A stretch of 64,000 bases of DNA. It comes from Streptomyces sp. NBC_01197 (lineage in GTDB: Bacteria > Actinomycetota > Actinomycetes > Streptomycetales > Streptomycetaceae). Location of the stretch: assembly GCF_036010505.1 (NCBI RefSeq), contig NZ_CP108569.1, positions 4,889,001 to 4,953,000 of the forward strand, read 5' to 3'. The notes beneath the pieces were generated by a model, which was not told the origin of the DNA, ran no database searches, and was given only the letters and a program-made list of their open reading frames with translations. This document shows, piece after piece, positions 26,647-35,635 of this stretch (position 1 is its first letter; each line of letters starts with the position of its first letter). The position numbers and the translations under genes were made by a program.

Positions 26647-28017
26647 GTGCGGAAACGGGCGGAGCAGGCGGAGCTGATGGAACGTACGGGCAGGGAAACG
26701 GAAGCCGGAGCCGGACCTGGGACGGAAGGCGTCACAGGCACCGCGCCACTGGGCTCCGTTGCCTACAGCGCGGCCGATGAGGAGAAGCGCCGCGGGGTCC
26801 GCCTCATGAAGACGACGGCCACCGGACTTCTCCTTCTGGTCGCTCTCATTTTCGTACTCGCCACTTGGGCTTCGCACACCGGGGCCGGGTCGTGGGCCGG
26901 GTATGTCGCCGCGGCGGCTGAGGCGGGCATGGTAGGTGCGCTGGCCGACTGGTTCGCGGTAACGGCACTGTTCCGCCGGCCACTCGGTCTCCCCATTCCC
27001 CATACCGCAATCATCCCCAACAAGAAAGACCAGCTTGGGGAGTCACTTGGTTCCTTTGTCGGGGAAAATTTTCTGTCGGAATCTGTCGTACGGGCAAGAT
27101 TGCGGGCCGTCGGCATCGGCGGACGGCTCGGATCCTGGCTCGCGGAGCCGGAACACGCCGACCGGGTGACGGCGGAGCTGTCGACGGCGCTGCGCGGTGC
27201 GCTGACCGTGCTGCGCGACTCGGACGTCCAGGCGGTGGTCGGTGAGGCGATCACCCGGCGTGCGGAGGCCGCCGAGGTGGCACCCGGTCTCGGGAAGATG
27301 CTGGAGAAGGTCGTCGCCGACGGGGGCCACCGGCGGGTCGTCGACCTGGTCTGCGTCCGGGCCCACGACTGGCTGACCGTCCACTCCGACTCGGTGATGG
27401 ACGCGGTGCAGGGCGGGGCGCCGGGGTGGACGCCGCGGTTCGTCGACAAGAGGATCGGCGACCGCGTCCACAAGGAACTGCTGCGCTTCATCACGGAGAT
27501 GCGCGACATGCCCGAGCACCCGGCGCGCGGCGCCCTCGACCGCTTCCTGGCGGACTTCGCTTCCGACCTCCAGTCGGACACCGACACCCGGGCGCGGGTG
27601 GAGCGCCTCAAGTCGGAGCTGGTGGGCCGCTCGGAGGTGCAGGACGTCATCGCCTCGGCGTGGGCCTCGGTGCGCGCCATGATCATCTCGGCGGCGGAGG
27701 ATGAGCAGAGCGAACTGCGGCTGCGCGCCCGCGCCTCGCTACTCTCCCTGGGCGCCCGGCTGGCGACCGACGCCCGCCTCCAGCGGAAGCTGGAAGGGTG
27801 GCTGGAGGACGCGGCGGCGTACGTCGTGACGACGTACCGCGGCGAGATCACATCCCTGATCTCGGACACGGTGGCAGGCTGGGACGGCGAGCAGACGTCC
27901 CGCAAGATCGAGGCACACATCGGCCGTGACCTGCAGTTCATCAGGATCAACGGCACGGTCGTCGGCGCGCTCGCGGGCCTGGCGATCTACGCGGTGTCGC
28001 ACGCGTTCGGGGCGTAG
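26647..28017 (+). CDS. DUF445 family membrane protein
   Basis: 456 residues. Two N-terminal membrane segments surround AEAGMVGALADWFAVTALFRRPLGLPIPHTAIIP, the DUF445 hallmark. A long helical region follows, and a C-terminal membrane helix (INGTVVGALAGLAIYAVSHAF) closes the protein. Function is unknown; similar proteins occur at envelope contact sites in other bacteria. The start could also be ATG 26677, which has GGAG close by. Confidence 0.9.
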   Translation: MRKRAEQAELMERTGRETEAGAGPGTEGVTGTAPLGSVAYSAADEEKRRGVRLMKTTATGLLLLVALIFVLATWASHTGAGSWAGYVAAAAEAGMVGALADWFAVTALFRRPLGLPIPHTAIIPNKKDQLGESLGSFVGENFLSESVVRARLRAVGIGGRLGSWLAEPEHADRVTAELSTALRGALTVLRDSDVQAVVGEAITRRAEAAEVAPGLGKMLEKVVADGGHRRVVDLVCVRAHDWLTVHSDSVMDAVQGGAPGWTPRFVDKRIGDRVHKELLRFITEMRDMPEHPARGALDRFLADFASDLQSDTDTRARVERLKSELVGRSEVQDVIASAWASVRAMIISAAEDEQSELRLRARASLLSLGARLATDARLQRKLEGWLEDAAAYVVTTYRGEITSLISDTVAGWDGEQTSRKIEAHIGRDLQFIRINGTVVGALAGLAIYAVSHAFGA

Positions 28018-28069
28018 GGGCGCGGCGGGGGGTCCCCCCTCCCACCCGGCCGCCCGGCGCTTGGCGTGT

Positions 28070-28369
28070 CTACGCCCGGCGTGCGACCACGGTCGAGGCC
28101 ACGGCCACCGCGCCCGCCACGGAGAACACGGCGGGCCAGGCGCCGATCTTCTTCGCGAGCGGGTGGGACCCGCCGAACGCGGCGAGGTAGACACCGGTGA
28201 GGGCGGCGGCCTTGGCCGTACCGGCCTCCTGCTGCCACTGCCGGGCGGCGACCGCACCGGCGGCGGCGAGCGCCACGCCCCCGAGAGGACGCTTCCTGGT
28301 CCAGCGGGCCACGGCGAAACCGCCGACGAGACCGGTGGCTGCTACGGCTGCTGCGGGAATCTTTGCCAT
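28070..28369 (-). CDS. Small membrane protein
   Basis: 99 residues, Ala-rich, with three to four short hydrophobic stretches (about 4-22, 28-44, 53-70, 78-96). No catalytic motif is seen. Similar short proteins are widespread in Streptomyces, but no function is known. It is convergent with the DUF445 gene. Confidence 0.6.
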   Translation of the reverse strand: MAKIPAAAVAATGLVGGFAVARWTRKRPLGGVALAAAGAVAARQWQQEAGTAKAAALTGVYLAAFGGSHPLAKKIGAWPAVFSVAGAVAVASTVVARRA

Positions 28370-28537
28370 GAGGACGAGGCTAACGGCGCGGATTCGGGGG
28401 GTGGTGGCGGGGTGGGGCCGCCAGGCCGGAGGAAGGCAGCCGGAGGGAGGAGGTGTGGGCGTCGGGCGCGGGGCACCGCTGGGGCATGGGCGGAAAACCT
28501 TCGGCGGCCGACCCGCCCCCGCTGGTACCGTCCGCGC

Positions 28538-28684
28538 GTGGACCCCGCCGACCCCGCCCCCGCGGCATTCGCCCTGGCCGCAGTGGAGTTGGCCGACTTC
28601 TTACGGACCCGCCGCCCGGCGCAGCTGCCGGTGATCCTCGGCCCACTGACCGCGCGGGCGCAGGCACTTCGACGCTTTCGATGA
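28538..28684 (+). pseudogene. Short open frame, possibly a truncated gene remnant
   Basis: A GTG at 28538, preceded at 6 nt by TACCGT (leaderless geometry), opens a 48-residue frame, MDPADPAPAAFALAAVEL onwards, with strong third-position GC. It stops at 28684. In a shifted frame the coding character continues (FDDTWSTQVVTNRVPSDRAH) until it runs into the SnoaL gene, so a frameshift and 3' truncation of a once longer gene is plausible. It could also be an intact small protein. Confidence 0.4.
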
Positions 28685-28738
28685 CACCTGGTCCACCCAG
28701 GTGGTGACGAACCGGGTCCCGTCCGACCGCGCCCACGG

Positions 28739-29218
28739 CTACGCGCACACCTCCGCGATGGCCGCAGTGTCCCAGTAGAACGGCCGGACCTCGCTGATAC
28801 GACCGTCCCGTACCGCGATCGTCTGAAGGATCGGGAAGGCGATCTCCCGGCCGGTGGCGCGGGAGGTCGCCTGGATACGGTGGAGCACCACGAGGGCCTT
28901 GCCCGTGGCGAGGATCTCCTGCTCGGTCATCCGGAAGGACTCCCAAGTCCGGCTCATGGCACGGAAGAAGCGGGCCATGCCGTCGTGACCGCGCCAGGTC
29001 CCTCCGTACGGAAGTCCGGCCGCCTGATGCAGTACGACATCGGGGGCGAAGAACGGCGCCAGGATGTCGAAGCCGACCGCGTCCGGGCCGCCGACAGCGA
29101 GGTAGCGGGCCTCGGCCGCGTACATGCCCTGGAGAACGGCCAGCGGTTCACGTTCTGATGCGGGCTCTGCGGTGTCTGCAGGCTCTGCGGGCTCTGCGGT
29201 GTCTGCGGTCTCTGTCAT
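28739..29218 (-). CDS. SnoaL-like/nuclear transport factor 2-fold protein
   Basis: 159 residues. After a low-complexity start with repeated TAEPA units (residues 4-18), the domain LAVLQGMYAAEARYL... GFDILAPFFAPDVVLHQAAGLPYGGTWRG is typical of the SnoaL-like polyketide cyclase or limonene-epoxide hydrolase fold. There is no biosynthetic cluster here, so the substrate is open. The ATG precedes the repeats; the repeat number probably varies between strains. Confidence 0.85.
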   Translation of the reverse strand: MTETADTAEPAEPADTAEPASEREPLAVLQGMYAAEARYLAVGGPDAVGFDILAPFFAPDVVLHQAAGLPYGGTWRGHDGMARFFRAMSRTWESFRMTEQEILATGKALVVLHRIQATSRATGREIAFPILQTIAVRDGRISEVRPFYWDTAAIAEVCA

Positions 29219-29473
29219 GAATCCGAGCCTGGCGGCCGGGGGCGCGCAGCGCTGGCGGCCATCGGACATCGCGTCGGCCGGACGGTGGTCGCGGCAGCCC
29301 GTGACGAAGGGGTGAAATCGTTCGGGGCGTCCGGTGCCGTGGCCGCTCGGCGGCCCGCGACGCCGGACTCGAACCGATCGAGGCGGGCACGCAGCCGCAG
29401 GGGGTGGAGCGCCGGCTGGGCGGTTGTGGCCGGACCGGCCCCGGTAATCCCTGCCAGTGGGAATCGGTAGGCC

Positions 29474-30100
29474 CTACCGGGGCGTCTGCCGAGCCGGTGC
29501 GGCCACCGCACTGTACGTACGTCCACCCGCGACGAAGTCACCGAGCGGACACATGCCGAAGCCGTCCACATGGACGCGCCACGACGCCTGGTTCTCGGCC
29601 TCGATGAAGGCGACCACGGCGTCGGCCCGTCCCTGGGCGGCCTCGACCGCCAGGTCGAACAGCCCCCTGGCCACTCCACGCCCCCGGAAGGCGGCGTCGA
29701 CCACCACCGGCCCGTACATCAGCCAGCGCAAGGCGCTCAGTGGCTGCCCCTGCCAGCGCAAGGAATCCTGGGCGTCGAGCAGGGCGCGTACGGGCGGCGG
29801 CGGGTTGGGCACCTGCTCGGGCGAGGACAGAGCAAGAAGCCCCGCCACACGGCCCGCGCCACCCGGGCCCTCGGCGCCATCCGCGCCATCCGCGTCATCC
29901 GCGCCATCCGCGTCATCCGCGCCATCCGCGACGAGGAGACTTCTGCCCCGGACCATCGCACGCAAGGCGGCATCATCGAATTTGCCCTGCACAAATCCCT
30001 GCACGGAGCGTTGCTGCTCAGTGAGGGCATCACGGCGGTTGGCGGCGAAGAGCTTCGCCATGGCGGGCACATCGGCCTTGGTGGCATAGCGGTACTGCAT
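29474..30100 (-). CDS. GNAT-family N-acetyltransferase
   Basis: 208 residues. MQYRYATKADVPAMAKLF at the start and VVVDAAFRGRGVARGLFDLAVEAA with the acetyl-CoA loop (RGRGVA) identify a GNAT fold. An Asp/Ala/Gly microsatellite (ADDADGADDADGADGAE, about 60-77) is inserted between strands and is encoded by a 15-bp-type DNA repeat at 29880-29935. A small palindrome CGGTAG-gcc-CTACCG (29465-29479) encloses the stop. Substrate unknown. Confidence 0.88.
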   Translation of the reverse strand: MQYRYATKADVPAMAKLFAANRRDALTEQQRSVQGFVQGKFDDAALRAMVRGRSLLVADGADDADGADDADGADGAEGPGGAGRVAGLLALSSPEQVPNPPPPVRALLDAQDSLRWQGQPLSALRWLMYGPVVVDAAFRGRGVARGLFDLAVEAAQGRADAVVAFIEAENQASWRVHVDGFGMCPLGDFVAGGRTYSAVAAPARQTPR

Positions 30101-30174
30101 GGTGCCGATGGTCCCACGACCGGAACCGCGACGAAGGCGGCGACGTCACCGAGGCATCGGACGGCCCGGCACAC

Positions 30175-30501
30175 TCAGCCGTTCGGTTCGCCCGGCGGTT
30201 CGATCGCCGGGCCCGGAGCCGTCTGCCGTTCTGCCTGCGGATACGGGACGAACATGCTCAGGCGATAGGTGACCGGCTGCTCCGCGTGACCGCGACCGGG
30301 ACCATGACCGCGGCTCCCCAGCGTTTCCACGCGCAGCATTGACGCATCGGTAAGCCCGAGCTCGCTCCGGATCCGCGGCACCGAGCTCTGCCACTCCGCC
30401 GCGTCCTGGGTCTCGAAAACCACTTCCCACCGCCCCGCACCGGCACCCCGCAACGGGCCGCCCCGCTGCTGATTCCTCCGCTTGCGCTGCTGTCCTGGCA
30501 C
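30175..30501 (-). CDS. Conserved small protein of unknown function
   Basis: 108 residues from a GTG at 30501. The basic start PGQQRKRRNQQRGG is followed by a folded-looking part (RWEVVFETQDAAEWQSSVPRIRSELG, YRLSMFVPY) and a Pro-rich end. Third-position GC supports coding in this frame over the overlapping ones. I do not recognise a family. It is divergent from the LanC-like gene with 80 bp between starts. Confidence 0.65.
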   Translation of the reverse strand: MPGQQRKRRNQQRGGPLRGAGAGRWEVVFETQDAAEWQSSVPRIRSELGLTDASMLRVETLGSRGHGPGRGHAEQPVTYRLSMFVPYPQAERQTAPGPAIEPPGEPNG

Positions 30502-30581
30502 GGGCCCAGCATGTCCTCCTCCCCGCCCAGCAGGCAAGAAAGCCCCTTGGCGGCCCGGTACGGCCATGGGACGCTGGGCCC

Positions 30582-31859
30582 GTGATCGCAGAGCGTGGGC
30601 TACCCGTTGACGCCGAGGCTCTGGGCAGGGGAGGCCTGGACTGGCTCGTCGGCTCGGCACAGGAGACCGGGCCCGGCCTGGCCTGGAAGGGCACCCCGAC
30701 GGACGAGGAGCCCGACCCCGACCTCTACGGCGGTGCTGCGGGAATCGTGCTGGCCCTGCTCGAAGGCCGGAACCACTTCGGCGACGACCGTTACGCAGAC
30801 GCCGCCTCACGGGGCGCCCGGATCCTGGCGGCGACCGTCGAGGAGTGGGACAACTGCTCGCTCTATCTCGGCCTGACGGGAATGGCCGTCGCCCTGCGCG
30901 CGGTCCACGAACTGCTGGGGGACGAGGCCGCCGGTGCCGCCGCGGACCGCGCGGTGGAGCGGGTGCGATCCCGGTTCGACGGGACGCGATGGGACGACCG
31001 GTGGTTCGACCTGCTCGCCGGCAACGCGGGCATCGCCCTGGGCGCGCTCGGCGTGGGCGACATCGAGCTGGCCGTACTCGCGGCGACGCCCTACCTCCGT
31101 ACGGCGGAACGGACCGCTGGAGGCGTGCAGTGGGAGGTGCTGTCCGGCGCCCCGGCCCGCTTCCACCACGTCTCGCACGGCACGCTGGGCATCGCGTACG
31201 CGCTGGCCGCAGTCGGCCGGGCGGCCGACCGCCCCGACCTGACCGAGCTGGCAGTGGCCGGCGCATCGGACGTGGTGGCCCGTAACGAGGCGGGACCCGC
31301 GGGCTTCCTGGCCCCGCACTCCGACCCGCAGCACTCACCGGCTCTCACCGAGCGCTACAGCTACGGCTGGTGCCACGGCCCCACTGGCGACGCTCAGGCG
31401 TTCAGGCTGCTGGGATCGGTTGTCGAGGACCCGGCCTGGCCGGCTCTCGCGGACCGGTGCTGGCATACGGTGACCCACTCCGGACTCCCGCAGCGGCTAC
31501 GCCCCGGCTTCTGGGACAACAACGGCCGGTGCTGCGGGACGGCGGGGGTCCTGGCGCTGGCATGCGACCGTCACGTCGAGGGCCGCGAGGGACTGGACTT
31601 CGCGAACACTCTCGTCGCGGACCTCGCGTCCCGGGCGACCGAGGACGCCGACGGAGTGCGCTGGTCGAACGCCGATCACCGAGCCACCCCGACCGAACTC
31701 GCACCACGACCGGGCTGGGCCATGGGCAACGCCGGCATCGTCCGCGAACTGCTCCGCTTCGCCCGGCTCACGACAGGCCGGGACGGCGCGTACGCGGTCG
31801 ACTGGCCGGACCATCTGGCTGCGGAACCTTCTCCGGGGCGCGGGGCCGGGCAGCTCTGA
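30582..31859 (+). CDS. Orphan LanC-like cyclase with CCG zinc motif
   Basis: 425 residues of the lanthionine-synthetase C fold (double alpha-barrel). GGAAGI (50-55), SHGTLGIAYA (198-207), YGWCHGPTG (261-269) and CCGTAGV (317-323) are the conserved stations. Zn ligands should be Cys264 and Cys317. The usual Cys-His-Gly is here Cys-Cys-Gly, so the third ligand is Cys318, as in the promiscuous CCG branch of class II enzymes. No precursor peptide, dehydratase or protease lies nearby. It may act on unlinked peptides or thiols or have another function. The start is a GTG without clear RBS. Confidence 0.88.
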   Translation: MIAERGLPVDAEALGRGGLDWLVGSAQETGPGLAWKGTPTDEEPDPDLYGGAAGIVLALLEGRNHFGDDRYADAASRGARILAATVEEWDNCSLYLGLTGMAVALRAVHELLGDEAAGAAADRAVERVRSRFDGTRWDDRWFDLLAGNAGIALGALGVGDIELAVLAATPYLRTAERTAGGVQWEVLSGAPARFHHVSHGTLGIAYALAAVGRAADRPDLTELAVAGASDVVARNEAGPAGFLAPHSDPQHSPALTERYSYGWCHGPTGDAQAFRLLGSVVEDPAWPALADRCWHTVTHSGLPQRLRPGFWDNNGRCCGTAGVLALACDRHVEGREGLDFANTLVADLASRATEDADGVRWSNADHRATPTELAPRPGWAMGNAGIVRELLRFARLTTGRDGAYAVDWPDHLAAEPSPGRGAGQL

Positions 31860-31901
31860 GCGGGGGGCCTGGGCCCGAGTGTCCGGCGCCCGGTGCTCGG
31901 G

Positions 31902-32414
31902 TCAGAGCTTGGGCACGACGGTCTCTGGCAATTGAGCAGCCCACTGGGCGAGGGTGCCGGCCGCGTCCGCGTGCAGATCTCCCCCGACCGGGACTTCGTC
32001 CAGGAGCGTGCGTTCCGCGTTCGGCAGGGTCAACTCCCGGTAGAACTGCAGGTCCTCGAAGCCGTTCACGGCGGCATCCCGGCTGTTTGCCGCGTACACC
32101 ACGCGCGGAATGCCTGCCCAGTAGCAGGCAACCAGGCACATCGGGCAGGGCTCGCTGCTCGCGTAGAGGACGGCATCCTCCATCAGATGACGACCGAGCG
32201 TCTCGCCTGCGGACCGCAGTGCCATGACTTCAGCGTGCGCTGTCGGATCATTGCGTTCCACGACGGAGTTGGCACCGGCTCCCACCACCTCGCCGTCAAC
32301 GACGACGACCGCACCGAAGGGACCTTTCCCTCCGTCGTCCAGCGCACGCCGTGAGAGCGCGATGGCCTGCTCAAGGAATGCCCGGTCCTGTGGTTCCTCC
32401 TGGGAGAAGGGCAA
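31902..32414 (-). CDS. Nucleoside/nucleobase deaminase (CDA fold), copy 2
   Basis: 170 residues. The zinc site is His60-Ala-Glu62 and Pro-Cys90-x-x-Cys93, as in guanine, cytosine and tRNA deaminases. It belongs to the dCMP/CodA-like small-molecule branch rather than TadA, judged by the long C-terminal tail and SSEPCPMCLVACYWAGIPRVVY. It is about 77% identical to the protein encoded just upstream. The TTG start is supported by AAGGAGAGG and by the equivalent TTG in the copy. It is the last gene of a minus-strand run of six. Confidence 0.88.
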   Translation of the reverse strand: MPFSQEEPQDRAFLEQAIALSRRALDDGGKGPFGAVVVVDGEVVGAGANSVVERNDPTAHAEVMALRSAGETLGRHLMEDAVLYASSEPCPMCLVACYWAGIPRVVYAANSRDAAVNGFEDLQFYRELTLPNAERTLLDEVPVGGDLHADAAGTLAQWAAQLPETVVPKL

Positions 32415-32570
32415 CTGAGTTCCTCTCCTTCATCTCTTGTGTGGACTGGGGCAAAGGGCCGACGGACCCGTCACTGAATTAGTTTTGCGGATCCACCTCG
32501 TCGCTCACCGGGCCACCCCGAGCGAGCTCCAACCACGGCCGAGCTGGGTAAGCGGGAGACGGTCCCCCGG

Positions 32571-33083
32571 TCAGAGCTTGGGGACGACAGCAACCGGCAG
32601 CTGCGCTGCCCACTCGGTGAGGGCCCCGGCCGCGCTGTCGCGCAGATCTCCCCCGACCGAGACCTCGGCCATGAGCGTCCGCTCGTTGTTCGGCAGCGTC
32701 AGCTCCCGGTAGAACTGCAGGTCCTCAAAGCCGTTGACAGCGACATCGTGGCTGTTGGCCGCGTACACCAGACGCGGGATCCGTGCCCAGTAGCAGGCGA
32801 CCAGGCACATCGGGCAAGGCTCGCTGCTGGCATACATGACGCCGTCCTCCATGAGGTGACGGCCCAGTTCCCTGCCTGCCGAGCGCAACGCCATGACCTC
32901 GGCGTGCGCCGTCGGGTCATTGAGTTCCACGACGGAACTGGTGCCAGTTCCCACTGGCTTGCCGTCCACGATGACGAGGGCGCCGAAGGGCGTTTTGCCC
33001 TCGTCGGCCAGAGCATGCCGCGAGATGGCGATGGCCTGCTCCAGGAACGCTCGGTCCTGTGAGTTCTGCGGGGCGTAAGGCAA
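32571..33083 (-). CDS. Nucleoside/nucleobase deaminase (CDA fold), copy 1
   Basis: 170 residues, aligned end to end with the downstream deaminase without gaps; I count 131 identities. The zinc ligands His60, Glu62, Cys90 and Cys93 are kept in both, so both should be active. The TTG at 33083 gives identical length to the paralogue and has GGGAG before it; an in-frame GTG at 33107 would overlap the previous gene. The duplication includes the start signals. 156 bp separate the two genes. Confidence 0.88.
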   Translation of the reverse strand: MPYAPQNSQDRAFLEQAIAISRHALADEGKTPFGALVIVDGKPVGTGTSSVVELNDPTAHAEVMALRSAGRELGRHLMEDGVMYASSEPCPMCLVACYWARIPRLVYAANSHDVAVNGFEDLQFYRELTLPNNERTLMAEVSVGGDLRDSAAGALTEWAAQLPVAVVPKL

Positions 33084-33103
33084 CAGGATCTCCCTCTTCC
33101 TTC

Positions 33104-33625
33104 TCACATGTGGACTGAGGGGTCCCCATCACTGAAGGGGCCTTCGAGATCCACGTCGTAACCAGTCAGGGGCGTGGTGGCGCCGCGGGCACCGATGGTG
33201 CTCAGTGCAAGAGCTGTGTTCTGCGGATCGGACCACTGGCCGTCCGCAAACAGATCGACCATATCCGTTACTGGGGCGTCCGCCTGATCGCCAGCGATGA
33301 TCAACCGGTGTATGCCGGGAGCAGGGCCGGAGAGCAGCGCACCGGTTGCGGCGAGCCGGTAGTTCCACTCGTCGAACGCTCTCCGTACGGTGTCGGCGTC
33401 GGGAGCCTGGCTGACCGCCGCCGGAAGGTTGTGCAGGATTACACGAGTGACCGCGAGTGACGCCCCGCGCCTCAACTGCGCTGCCAGGACGGACTGATCT
33501 ATATCGTTGCGAAGGCTCACGTGCTGGGGCCGTAACCAATCGATTCCGCATTGGACGATGAGGGCACGCTCGACAGCGGGGTCCAGCAGCCGGGCCATGA
33601 GCTGTGGCCAGTGAGCGGCGTTCAT
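33104..33625 (-). CDS. Unknown 173-residue protein in the deaminase operon
   Basis: I do not recognise a family. The sequence is soluble and mixed alpha/beta, with LDPAVERALIVQCGIDWLRPQHVSLRNDID and HRLIIAGDQADAPVTDMVDLFADG. It overlaps the upstream membrane-protein gene by 4 nt (ATGA) and ends 20 nt before the deaminase TTG, so it is embedded in the operon. Codon bias is normal but G+C is lower than in the core genes. Confidence 0.7.
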   Translation of the reverse strand: MNAAHWPQLMARLLDPAVERALIVQCGIDWLRPQHVSLRNDIDQSVLAAQLRRGASLAVTRVILHNLPAAVSQAPDADTVRRAFDEWNYRLAATGALLSGPAPGIHRLIIAGDQADAPVTDMVDLFADGQWSDPQNTALALSTIGARGATTPLTGYDVDLEGPFSDGDPSVHM

Positions 33626-35343
33626 GAGGCCGCCGGAGCCTGGGTGCCCACGAGCTGCAGAACCTGGAACCCCGCGACGATGATCTCTGTCCGGTCGTCG
33701 GAGGTATCGGCCGGGATGGGGAGCACGCGCGCGGCGAGAGCGGAAGCCGACTTCAGTACGGCTGAGGGCAGCCGGGCAAGAAATGCCCGCAATTCAGTAT
33801 CCGGGTCCCCGACGGCGAGCGGCGCCAGACGGCAGGCGATGGCGAGCACCATGGCAGCCGGCCGCTCCTCGGGTTCGGCGCGTGGCGACGGGCTCGGAAC
33901 TGGGCTCTCGGCGGTACGGTCCCGTACCTTGCGCCATGGTGAATTCGCGTGATCTGTGCGGGCCATGAGGGTGAGGAGCTCATGTTGGGCCTGCGCGGCG
34001 GTCGTAAACCAGCGGTGCGAGGCGAAGGTACGCAGGTACGCGCCAAGCAACTGTGGATCCGGTGCGAACTCCGGACGGATGAGCTCCGGCGGGTGGGTGA
34101 TCCGGGCGTCACGGAAGGTTGCGATAGCTCCTACCGAGGCGAGACACCAGAAACGGTCGAAGCCGACGACTGAGCCGAAGGCTTGCCGTGCGGCGTCGGG
34201 GGCTTCACCGGCAGCGTGGCCCTCCGTGCCGTACAGGGTTTCTCGCATCTGGGTCAGGACGGAAGCACCGTCCCAGTAATTGCCCATGAATTTACGACCG
34301 GTGAGGAACTGGTAGACGCCGTAGAAGGCGTTGGCCTGGTGCGCTCCGTGGAACTCGGTGTAGTCCCGTACCCAGAGCAGTACGCCCACAGGATCGCTCA
34401 GTACCGAGGCGACCTCGTCCGGGCGGCCCACAGTCTTGGGGTCCGGGTCGACTGAGAGGAGGATGCGCAGCCGACAGTCGACCGACATGGCGACGAGCTC
34501 TCGTGCGGCCCTGCTGGAGGCGATACCACGCACGGACATGAGCAATGAGGTGCTGGCGAGCCAAGCGAGGTATCGGCTGGTCGCACCCAGCGCCGCTGCC
34601 GCGTCCGGCAGATCACGGGCCTGGGCGAGAACGGAGCTGATGAGGGCCTCTGCACTCCCGGTAACGACGACGGGGTCTGCGCCCCGTACGAGAGCGGCCC
34701 GGCATAGCCGGTGCAGTACCTCAAGGTGGAGAGCGACGGAGTTCCCGTTCGCGGGAGCCGGGACTCGGACCACGATGAGCTGGCCCACCAGGTTGCGTAT
34801 GCCGGCCGGATCGTTCTTGCTGATGGTCTGGTCGAGAGCGCCGAGATACGCGGCGACGACGGGATCGTCACTCAGCTCCTCGTCGAAGTCGATCTCTTGG
34901 CCGTGCAGCTCCGTGAGGCCGTGGGCAAGGGCGCCCATCAGCAGGCGATTTCGGCCGCCTACGCTGGCCAGGCCGAAGAGCCGTATGAAGGAGAAGACCC
35001 CGAAGACGTTCGCGAGGAGGAAGAGCAGTGCGCCGTAGGTCGCGCTGGTCTCGTTCTTCCAGAGCAGACCGCACCCAGTGAACATCGCGGCGACCCACCC
35101 GATGAACACCCATTCCCGGAAGGCGATGTGGCTGTCGATGGCGCGGAGCGACGGCCAGGAGCTCTCGGCGGAGAAGGTGAGCGCGAAGATTACGGCTTCG
35201 CCGGTCAGTAGTGTGGCGAAGAACGCTACGGAGAACTGGGAAGCGTCAACCACTCTGTCCTTGTCGACGGGGACGCTCCATGCCAGCCAGACGAGGCCAA
35301 GTGAACAGACGAGAAGCGCAGTCTGCCGCCGTAAGTGACCCAT
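33622..35343 (-). CDS. Four-TM membrane protein with long cytosolic domain, unknown function
   Basis: 573 residues. Hydrophobic segments at about 8-23, 36-57, 78-95 and 101-122 form a membrane anchor; some 450 mostly helical residues follow and probably lie in the cytosol. No known catalytic motif was found. It is translationally coupled to the 173-residue protein and lies downstream of an XRE/DUF397 pair. A membrane sensor or effector coupled to deaminases is one possibility; this is inference. Start is the ATG at 35343, just before TM1. Confidence 0.75.
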   Translation of the reverse strand: MGHLRRQTALLVCSLGLVWLAWSVPVDKDRVVDASQFSVAFFATLLTGEAVIFALTFSAESSWPSLRAIDSHIAFREWVFIGWVAAMFTGCGLLWKNETSATYGALLFLLANVFGVFSFIRLFGLASVGGRNRLLMGALAHGLTELHGQEIDFDEELSDDPVVAAYLGALDQTISKNDPAGIRNLVGQLIVVRVPAPANGNSVALHLEVLHRLCRAALVRGADPVVVTGSAEALISSVLAQARDLPDAAAALGATSRYLAWLASTSLLMSVRGIASSRAARELVAMSVDCRLRILLSVDPDPKTVGRPDEVASVLSDPVGVLLWVRDYTEFHGAHQANAFYGVYQFLTGRKFMGNYWDGASVLTQMRETLYGTEGHAAGEAPDAARQAFGSVVGFDRFWCLASVGAIATFRDARITHPPELIRPEFAPDPQLLGAYLRTFASHRWFTTAAQAQHELLTLMARTDHANSPWRKVRDRTAESPVPSPSPRAEPEERPAAMVLAIACRLAPLAVGDPDTELRAFLARLPSAVLKSASALAARVLPIPADTSDDRTEIIVAGFQVLQLVGTQAPAAS

Positions 35344-35389
35344 GCCGCGTCTGCCCCCCCTGAGACTCACCCGTTGTCGATCAACTGTG

Positions 35390-35635
35390 TCAGGGGGCTG
35401 GGTGGTTGCCAAGGGCGCTCAGCGGAATCCCCCCGCCTTGCAGGCCGGCTACGAAACTGGTCCAGGCGGGACCGTCGAACATGAGCTGGGGGCCCAGGGG
35501 GTTCTTGCTGTCCCGCAGGGCGGTCACTCCGGACACCACCGCGGCTTCGACGCACTCGCTGGTATTGGCCCCACTGTAAGAGGACTTGAACCAGGTGCCG
35601 GGCGGTATGAACGGGTTGCCGGTGGGGCTCTGCAT
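35390..35635 (-). CDS. DUF397 protein
   Basis: 81 residues. WFKSSYSGANTSECVEAA and VTALRDSKNPLGPQLMF match the DUF397 signature. Such small proteins pair with XRE regulators of the WhiJ type in Streptomyces and modulate them. The XRE stop and this ATG overlap by one base with GAGGAG upstream (an in-frame GTG sits one codon earlier). Forms a triad with the XRE gene and the divergent GHKL ATPase. Confidence 0.93.
   Translation of the reverse strand: MQSPTGNPFIPPGTWFKSSYSGANTSECVEAAVVSGVTALRDSKNPLGPQLMFDGPAWTSFVAGLQGGGIPLSALGNHPAP

Noticed and set aside
30582..31859. Lanthipeptide biosynthetic cluster
   Set aside because: Only a LanC-like protein exists; no precursor, LanB, LanM, LanL or transporter gene is adjacent.
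31902..33083. TadA tRNA adenosine deaminase
   Set aside because: The C-terminal region and the tandem duplicated arrangement fit small-molecule deaminases, and no TadA context is present.
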